A stretch of 6,763 nucleotides of DNA from Bacteriovoracaceae bacterium UBA4097 (GTDB taxonomy: Bacteria; Bdellovibrionota; Bacteriovoracia; Bacteriovoracales; Bacteriovoracaceae), in the NCBI GenBank assembly GCA_002381765.1, contig DFXX01000112.1, positions 24,240 through 31,002 of the forward strand. Reading direction: 5' to 3'. Below, one piece after another: positions 1 to 4,106 of the stretch; position 1 is the first letter of the stretch; each line of letters opens with the position of its first letter. Under the pieces are notes generated by a model. It did no database searches. It had not been told where the DNA came from and saw nothing but the letters and a program-made list of their open reading frames with translations. The position numbers and the translations under genes are program-made.

Positions 1-396
1 ATCATCGAGCATTGTTTCATCATGGAAGCTTCCGACATGATCCATGTCCATTCTCTTCCTGCCATCGTTTTTAAGGATCAGAAAAAGAGTGAATCCAAAG
101 ATCAGGTAACAGAAGAAAGTGTTATCGACTTAGAAGACATTCAAAATTCAGTATTAGATAGCGCACCTGTTAAAAATGTTAACGAGGTGCAGTTTTCCTT
201 TACCACGGCCCTGATTGATGGTGGAAAGCTCGACTTTGCTATTGCCAAAGATCAATTTGAAAGGGAATTTATAGTTCAGGCCCTTAAAGTAAATAAAGGT
301 CGAATTAATCAGACAGCGCTTAATGCTAATATTCCTAAAAAAACGCTGCTGCGAAAGATTGAGAAATACGAGATTAACCCGAAAGATTATTATTAG
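1..396 (+). CDS. Sigma-54-dependent transcriptional activator (NtrC-type), C-terminal part; 5' end outside window
   Basis: The reading frame is open from base 1, so the start lies upstream; 131 residues are visible. The first residues (IIEHCFIMEASD..IHVHSLP) match the end of the AAA+ sigma-54 activation domain, which in this family typically reads like ENVIERAV...I...LP. A charged, low-complexity linker follows (about fragment residues 25-62). The C-terminus (about 80-126) is a Fis-type helix-turn-helix, with key stretch GRINQTALNANIPKKTLLRK, that would bind an enhancer-like DNA site. Proteins of this family hydrolyse ATP to open sigma-54 RNA polymerase promoters, usually under a receiver or sensor domain; that domain is not visible, so the signal is unknown. 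The stop at 394-396 is only 8 bp before lspA, suggesting co-transcription. An internal ATG at 22 is not a credible start because homology continues upstream of it. The family call is firm; the regulon is unknown. Confidence 0.88.
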   Translation: MIEHCFIMEASDMIHVHSLPAIVFKDQKKSESKDQVTEESVIDLEDIQNSVLDSAPVKNVNEVQFSFTTALIDGGKLDFAIAKDQFEREFIVQALKVNKGRINQTALNANIPKKTLLRKIEKYEINPKDYY

Positions 397-404
397 GATT
401 TTAC

Positions 405-935
405 ATGGCCCGCTTCTGGACACTTTGCCTTATGATGGCAACACTCATCATCGTAGACCAACTTAGTAAAGGTGCTATCCAAAGTAGTCTTTATTGGGGA
501 GAATCTATTCCTGTAATCGAAGGTTTTTTTAACATCGCCTATGTGAAAAATTCGGGAGCTGCCTTTGGTTTCATGGCGGAAGGGCCTCTGTGGTTCCGCC
601 AGATTTTCTTTTTGCTTTTACCTGTACTCTTTTGTGGATGGATCTTTTTTCTTCTCATAAAAACCCTTAAGGGGCCTTTCTATCTCTCATTGGCCTACGC
701 TTTAATTATAGCTGGTGCCATTGGAAACCTCATCGATAGATTTTCTCTTGGCTATGTTGTAGATTTCCTCCTTTTTTACTGGAAGGACGAAGCCAATCAC
801 TTCCCAGCATTCAATGTGGCCGACAGCTGCATCTCTATTGCCGCTGGTCTATTGATCATCGATTTCTTCCAACAATTAAAGGCCAAAAAAGCCGAGGACC
901 AGGGGAATGCTCCCGATCCTGTTTCAAAGTCCTGA
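405..935 (+). CDS. lspA: Lipoprotein signal peptidase (signal peptidase II)
   Basis: LspA is the inner-membrane aspartic peptidase that cuts the signal peptide from prolipoproteins just before the lipidated cysteine; it acts after Lgt. The 176-residue length fits the family. Visible family blocks are DQLSK at residues 18-22, NSGAAFG at 49-55, GNLIDR at 107-112, GYVVDF at 116-121 and FNVADS at 136-141. D120 and D140 correspond to the catalytic aspartate pair. Four hydrophobic segments are visible at about 5-20, 66-86, 92-110 and 138-155. The charged tail (about 156-176) is slightly longer than usual, and its last codons overlap the start of lgt by 29 bp. The ATG at 405 is preceded by AGGA (395-398) with a 6-nt spacer, and that sequence overlaps the stop codon of the upstream activator, which points to coupled translation. 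All catalytic residues are present, so the enzyme should be active. Confidence 0.97.
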   Translation: MARFWTLCLMMATLIIVDQLSKGAIQSSLYWGESIPVIEGFFNIAYVKNSGAAFGFMAEGPLWFRQIFFLLLPVLFCGWIFFLLIKTLKGPFYLSLAYALIIAGAIGNLIDRFSLGYVVDFLLFYWKDEANHFPAFNVADSCISIAAGLLIIDFFQQLKAKKAEDQGNAPDPVSKS

Positions 936-1650
936 GTTTACTCTCTATTCCTATCCCCTGATGATGGGGCTGGGCTGGGGAGTGGCCTATCAGGTCTTCT
1001 TTGCCCTAGTGGGCGAGCAAATTCAGAGGAGATACGCCCTTCTTCTTTATTGGGGAATTTTTCTCTTTGCCTGGATTGGCGCTAAAATTCTTTTTTATCT
1101 CACACTTTCTGCTGAACTTTCGAACAATCTCTTAAGTGAAGTTTCTTTCTGGACCGGAGGAGGCTTTGTCTTTTATGGTGGCCTATTAGGAGGATTAGTA
1201 TTTCTTCTGATTTACCGCTTATTTCATCTGCCTATGAATCGAGATGTTCTTTGGGCCATTCTACCGGCCCTTACCTTGGGTCATGCCATTGGAAGAATTG
1301 GCTGCTTTTTGGCCGGCTGCTGCTTTGGATCCGAGACCCAAATCTGGTGGGGTATCCATCTGCATGGAGTGGATCGTCATCCCACTCAGCTGCTGGAATC
1401 TATTTCACTCTTTATGCTGTCCTGGTACCTTCTAAAATCTAAAAAGCCACGCTCGCTTTTGATCTCTCACTACCTTCTCTTTTATGGGGGGATTCGCTTT
1501 GCGATTGAGATGCTCAGAGGAGATACCATTCGTGGACAATGGGGATTTCTCACTCCCTCCCAGTGGATCTCGATGGGACTGATTTTGGCCGGCTGTCTAT
1601 TCTGCTTTAGTTCAAAAAAATCAATCCCTTACCCTATAGTCAATAAATAA
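907..1650 (+). CDS. lgt: Prolipoprotein diacylglyceryl transferase, variant signature
   Basis: Lgt moves a diacylglyceryl group from phosphatidylglycerol to the conserved cysteine of prolipoproteins in the inner membrane, the step before LspA. The protein has 247 residues, shorter than the E. coli enzyme (about 290), with about seven hydrophobic segments. Family landmarks are the N-terminal LYSYPLMMGLGW (Y16 aligns with E. coli Y26), FVFYGGLLGG (88-97), GRIGCFLAGCCFG (129-141), RHPTQL (157-162) and RFAIEMLRGD (197-206). R130 matches E. coli R143. Three positions differ from the E. coli pattern: Y90 where E. coli has H103, C133 where it has N146, and C138 where it has E151. The GCF..GCC form is, to my knowledge, a recognised variant in delta-type bacteria. 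The start at 907 has GAGGA at 894-898 with an 8-nt spacer and lies inside lspA (29-bp overlap), so translation is probably coupled. Confidence 0.93.
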   Translation: MLPILFQSPEFTLYSYPLMMGLGWGVAYQVFFALVGEQIQRRYALLLYWGIFLFAWIGAKILFYLTLSAELSNNLLSEVSFWTGGGFVFYGGLLGGLVFLLIYRLFHLPMNRDVLWAILPALTLGHAIGRIGCFLAGCCFGSETQIWWGIHLHGVDRHPTQLLESISLFMLSWYLLKSKKPRSLLISHYLLFYGGIRFAIEMLRGDTIRGQWGFLTPSQWISMGLILAGCLFCFSSKKSIPYPIVNK

Positions 1651-1706
1651 AGTCAAGTTTTCCCAGATTCTTCCGATAGGTAACTAGATTCAACCAGGAG
1701 TCTTCA

Positions 1707-2921
1707 TTGGAAAAGTCATTTAAGCTAGAACCTATTCAACCTCGTTATCTGCGCTATCGCAGTCATTACCGAGTTTACCTGATGTTCTTTTTGGCCGTGT
1801 CTTTTCTCGTCGTGAGCTTTTGGGCCTATCGCTTTTATCAGCATCCCTGGCAAAATCTTTATTCAGAATATCCACTCGAATTTCTGACGAGTGCGTTCTA
1901 TATTGGAGCTTTTGCTGCTTGCTACGCTTTTTGGCTGCGATCAAGATTGAATCAAAGTGTTCAGGTGTTTCACGATCATCTTTCGATCAGGAAGGGCAAT
2001 AAGTATCATGAAGTTCATTTTGATCAAATTGAGTCGGTCAGTGTTGTTTGTTGGTCGCTTTTTTATCTCAAGATGAAGGATGGTTATAAGCATTACTTTA
2101 GTTCTAGTCTTGAGAGAGTTGATTATATTTGGGAGGGTCTTTATTTGTCTCGACCAGAACTTTTCTCTCCTAAGGAGTACGAAGACTTCAGATTGAATCT
2201 GATTCAGTATGATCATCATCAGAAGAGAAAAGAGTGGTTTTTTCGCCACAAATTTGTCGACATCCTTAACTGGGTCTTTCTACCTTTCATTTTCCTAGGA
2301 GTTGCTTACTTTGTTCAGTCGCAAGAAGTTGTTATCCATCAACAGGGTCTCTACTTTTTTAGACTTTTCATGTATTCGTTATTGATCCTACTCTCGACTG
2401 CCTTTCTCTATTCAATGGTGCTCAAAAAACTGATCTTCGACCGCAAGATTACTGAGCAGCTGACTAATGAGCCCTCAGATAAATTAAGAAATATGGAATT
2501 TGAAGGAGTGGTGGTTGAAAGATCTAAGATTTTTCAAATCCTCACGGCTTGCTTTGTGTTCTTTTTAGTACTAAAGACCGATGTCAATCTCTACTCGGTC
2601 ACTAAACTCCGAGGAGATCTTGCTCATTTCAATCTACGCTCAGGTAAAACAACTCTCATTGATAACCGTTTCAACTGCTTTAATTGCCGCTATAAATTAA
2701 GCGATGGCGATATGGTAGTCTTCGGCAAAGGCTATGTAGGACAAGTGATGGCCAAGGAAGGAGAATTGGTGGGGGAAGTGGCCCAGGATAAGACTGGCCG
2801 GATGATTGCCAGTACCAATGTGCAAGAAGTCCCTACGGGTCACGTTGCGGTTAAGGCCTCAAATGGAAAAGATATCATCTTTATCAAAATAGACGACTTA
2901 ATCGGTAAAATACAAAAGTAA
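1707..2921 (+). CDS. Multi-pass membrane protein: PH-like cytoplasmic domain plus degenerate signal-peptidase-like (S26) periplasmic domain
   Basis: I do not recognise a named family; 404 residues. Predicted hydrophobic segments lie at about 22-43, 58-77, 185-203, 215-240 and 275-291. Between the second and third, residues 86-150 (VQVFHDHLSIRKG, HFDQIESV, FYLKMKDGYKHYF) read like a bacterial PH-like domain, which would be cytoplasmic. After the fifth segment the C-terminus (about 295-404) should be periplasmic and resembles signal peptidase I: GDMVVF (334-339), YVGQVMAKEGELV (343-355, cf. YVKRVVGLPGD), VPTGHVAV (375-382) and IDDLIGKI (395-402). The usual catalytic Lys position is G345, and the Ser region reads NCFNCR (323-328), so a peptidase looks inactive. 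C324 and C327 form a CxxC that could make a disulfide. The start is TTG: AGGAG at 1696-1700 with a 6-nt spacer supports it. It follows lgt by 56 bp with no clear terminator between. The domain calls are inference from motif resemblance. Confidence 0.8.
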   Translation: MEKSFKLEPIQPRYLRYRSHYRVYLMFFLAVSFLVVSFWAYRFYQHPWQNLYSEYPLEFLTSAFYIGAFAACYAFWLRSRLNQSVQVFHDHLSIRKGNKYHEVHFDQIESVSVVCWSLFYLKMKDGYKHYFSSSLERVDYIWEGLYLSRPELFSPKEYEDFRLNLIQYDHHQKRKEWFFRHKFVDILNWVFLPFIFLGVAYFVQSQEVVIHQQGLYFFRLFMYSLLILLSTAFLYSMVLKKLIFDRKITEQLTNEPSDKLRNMEFEGVVVERSKIFQILTACFVFFLVLKTDVNLYSVTKLRGDLAHFNLRSGKTTLIDNRFNCFNCRYKLSDGDMVVFGKGYVGQVMAKEGELVGEVAQDKTGRMIASTNVQEVPTGHVAVKASNGKDIIFIKIDDLIGKIQK

Positions 2922-2927
2922 TGCATA

Positions 2928-2957
2928 TTCCGAGAAACCTCCTAGAATGGTTATAGT
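2928..2957 (+). promoter_or_regulatory. Possible promoter for the outer-membrane protein gene
   Basis: TATAGT (2952-2957) matches five of six -10 positions and has a TG two bases further upstream (2948-2949). A poor -35 candidate, TTCCGA (2928-2933), lies 18 bp away. Initiation would fall near 2964, inside the hairpin loop, giving a leader of about 15 nt that carries AGGAGG but lacks the left arm of the hairpin. Such a transcript would have a free ribosome-binding site. Support is weak because the -35 is poor. Confidence 0.3.
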
Positions 2958-2978
2958 AACTGTTTATAGGAGGTTTTT
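2933..2978 (+). promoter_or_regulatory. Hairpin sequestering the Shine-Dalgarno site of the downstream outer-membrane gene (terminator-like)
   Basis: A perfect 10-bp inverted repeat pairs AAACCTCCTA (2935-2944) with TAGGAGGTTT (2967-2976). An added G-U and A-U pair (2934/2977, 2933/2978) gives a 12-bp stem. The 22-nt loop contains a small nested hairpin, GTTA 2950-2953 with TAAC 2957-2960. The right arm contains the whole AGGAGG ribosome-binding site (2968-2973) and ends in TTTTT directly before the ATG at 2979. In a transcript reading through from the upstream gene, the RBS would be buried, and the stem plus T-run could also act as a weak terminator. The structure is read directly from the sequence; the function is inference. 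Confidence 0.7.
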
Positions 2979-3524
2979 ATGTTGAAGTTCGTTAAAGCGG
3001 CCATGCTCTTGTCGCTCATTGGTTTTATGACGCCTGTGAAGGCAGCACTTTTAGTTGAGCCAATCTTGGGTTTTAATCTGGGTACCGATCTAGATATTGA
3101 AAATGAGGAGTATTCAGGAAAGGGAGCTGCCTTTGGCGGTCGCCTCGGTTATCAACAGTTAGGTTTTCAACTTGGTCTGGACTACCTTCGCAGTAGTATC
3201 GACGTGGATGATAAAGACTTCGATAAAGACATAAAGATGAGTGAGTGGGCGGGATTTGTTGGTTTTGAATTCCCTATCTTACTTCGTGTTTATGCGGGAT
3301 ATATCTTTTCAGCTCAGGGTGAATCAAAGAGTGATGGGACAACGACTAAATTCAATGATGGTACCGGTACTAAGGTAGGCGTGGGCTTCACCGGGCTACC
3401 TTTTGTGGATATTAACTTTGAATACCGTAAAGTTAAATTTGATGAGTTTAAGGCGGGACCAATTAAAACCGACGCTGACTATCAAACCTATATGGTTTCT
3501 CTCTCAGTTCCTTTAAATTTCTAA
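2979..3524 (+). CDS. Small outer-membrane beta-barrel protein (OmpA/opacity-like, predicted 8 strands)
   Basis: A 181-residue exported protein. The N-terminus is a classic signal peptide: basic MLKFVK, a hydrophobic core (about 7-18) and a probable cut after V-K-A at residue 22. The mature part shows alternating hydrophobic and polar stretches that fit eight amphipathic strands at about 23-35, 49-59, 61-73, 88-98, 102-113, 130-139, 141-153 and 167-181. It ends in a terminal phenylalanine (SLSVPLNF), the usual signal for the outer-membrane BAM machinery. The loops are acidic, notably around 36-45 and 74-86 (DVDDKDFDKD). There is no OmpA-like peptidoglycan-binding domain. The start at 2979 has a consensus AGGAGG (2968-2973) with a 5-nt spacer, but that site is the arm of a hairpin. 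The gene appears monocistronic, with a terminator 2 bp after the stop. The exact role (structural, adhesion or pore) cannot be told from sequence. Confidence 0.85.
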   Translation: MLKFVKAAMLLSLIGFMTPVKAALLVEPILGFNLGTDLDIENEEYSGKGAAFGGRLGYQQLGFQLGLDYLRSSIDVDDKDFDKDIKMSEWAGFVGFEFPILLRVYAGYIFSAQGESKSDGTTTKFNDGTGTKVGVGFTGLPFVDINFEYRKVKFDEFKAGPIKTDADYQTYMVSLSVPLNF

Positions 3525-3526
3525 GC

Positions 3527-3556
3527 AAAAAAAAAGGCTCCGTAAGGAGCCTTTTT
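3527..3556. terminator. Bidirectional intrinsic terminator between convergent genes
   Basis: An 11-bp perfect stem pairs AAAAAGGCTCC (3531-3541) with GGAGCCTTTTT (3546-3556) around a GTAA tetraloop (3542-3545). On the plus strand the stem ends in five T; on the minus strand the run is nine T (the A-run at 3527-3535). It starts 2 bp after the outer-membrane gene stop and lies 3 bp beyond the ferredoxin gene stop, so it can end both transcripts. Confidence 0.93.
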
Positions 3557-3559
3557 ACT

Positions 3560-3952
3560 TTATCCAGCAACTTCTTCATCAGTTTTTAATTTTTCAACTT
3601 CACTTTCATCTACATATAAACGAGAGGCAATGGTTTCGTTACCCCAGGCAATGAAAGCATCGTCATGTTGGTACATGGTAATGGTTTCCCATGGACAATC
3701 TTGGGAGCAGTTCTGGCAACCGATGCAACGGGCGAGATCGATCTCCACCATTTGCTGATAGCCAGGGTTAAGTGGATCTGGTCCCGGTACAAGTTCGATA
3801 GAGTCAACCGGACAGCCAGCAATACAGACTTCACAACCGGTACAACCCGATTGATGCACGATCGCTAATAACTTTGGCGGCTTTTTACCCTTACGGGCTG
3901 GTTTAAATCTGGCCGTATGAAACGGATTTTCTACCTTTACTTCGTCACTCAT
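3560..3952 (-). CDS. 2x[4Fe-4S] ferredoxin-type protein
   Basis: A 130-residue soluble electron carrier with two bacterial-ferredoxin cluster motifs. The first is C37-x2-C40-x2-C43-x3-C47-P and the second is C76-x2-C79-x2-C82-x3-C86-P. In the usual dicluster arrangement the fourth cysteine of each motif serves the other cluster. It carries a basic N-terminal extension (about 14-27, rich in K, R and P) and an acidic C-terminal tail (about 114-128) that lack cysteines and are not needed for the fold. No signal peptide or membrane segment is seen, so it is probably cytoplasmic. The redox partner cannot be named. The ATG at 3952 is supported by GGAAGGA on the minus strand (3967-3961) with an 8-nt spacer. 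It is divergent from icmF, a weak hint of shared control; oxidation of branched-chain acyl-CoA could need such a carrier, but this is inference. Confidence 0.93.
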   Translation of the reverse strand: MSDEVKVENPFHTARFKPARKGKKPPKLLAIVHQSGCTGCEVCIAGCPVDSIELVPGPDPLNPGYQQMVEIDLARCIGCQNCSQDCPWETITMYQHDDAFIAWGNETIASRLYVDESEVEKLKTDEEVAG

Positions 3953-4106
3953 GAGAGAATTCCTTCCAAGTACAATGATCTCTATTATACACTCTGGGCC
4001 ATCAGCTATAAAGCATTTCCTTATAGAATTCCACTGGCTATACTGAGTCGGATTTAGTTGCTTATTTAAACAATATTTATTTTAATCTTTTAGTAAGGAT
4101 ACGTCC
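3953..4106. promoter_or_regulatory. Divergent control region between the ferredoxin gene and icmF
   Basis: This 154-bp AT-rich gap holds both outward promoters. For icmF two -10 candidates are visible: TATACT (4039-4044) with a poor upstream -35, and TTTAAT (4081-4086) placed 17 bp after TTGCTT (4058-4063). The second would start transcription almost at the ribosome-binding site TAAGGA (4094-4099, 7 nt before the ATG), so the first may be the more natural one. The run 4064-4090 is almost pure A+T and could be a bent or easily opened stretch. No clear palindromic operator was found. An AGAATTCC octamer occurs twice (3956-3963 and 4025-4032), which may be chance. Confidence 0.5.
3984..4012 (-). 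promoter_or_regulatory. Predicted sigma-70-type promoter of the ferredoxin gene
   Basis: On the minus strand a perfect TATAAT -10 (3989-3984) sits 17 bp from TTTATA (4012-4007), which matches four of six -35 positions. Initiation near 3977 would give a leader of about 25 nt containing the GGAAGGA ribosome-binding site. Confidence 0.6.

Noticed and set aside
1611..1640. Promoter-like TTCAAA and TATAGT (18-bp spacer) at the end of lgt, ahead of the 1707 gene
   Set aside because: The -35 is weak and falls in an A-run within coding sequence; with no terminator after lgt, simple read-through explains expression as well.
1641..1690. Short direct repeats (AGTCAA and AGATTC, twice each) after lgt
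   Set aside because: Six-base repeats in about 50 bp of low-complexity DNA are expected by chance and form no hairpin or terminator.
1941..2249. A 102-codon minus-strand open frame within the membrane-protein gene
   Set aside because: There is no recognisable protein pattern, and the plus-strand frame has a strong RBS and clear membrane segments.
3665..3868. Open frame antisense to the ferredoxin gene
   Set aside because: The minus-strand frame carries two intact 4Fe-4S motifs, so the opposite frame is an artefact of its codon pattern.
3956..4032. AGAATTCC repeated at 3956-3963 and 4025-4032 as a possible operator pair
   Set aside because: An 8-bp repeat 69 bp apart in AT-rich DNA is weak evidence, and one copy overlaps the ferredoxin ribosome-binding site; chance is likely.
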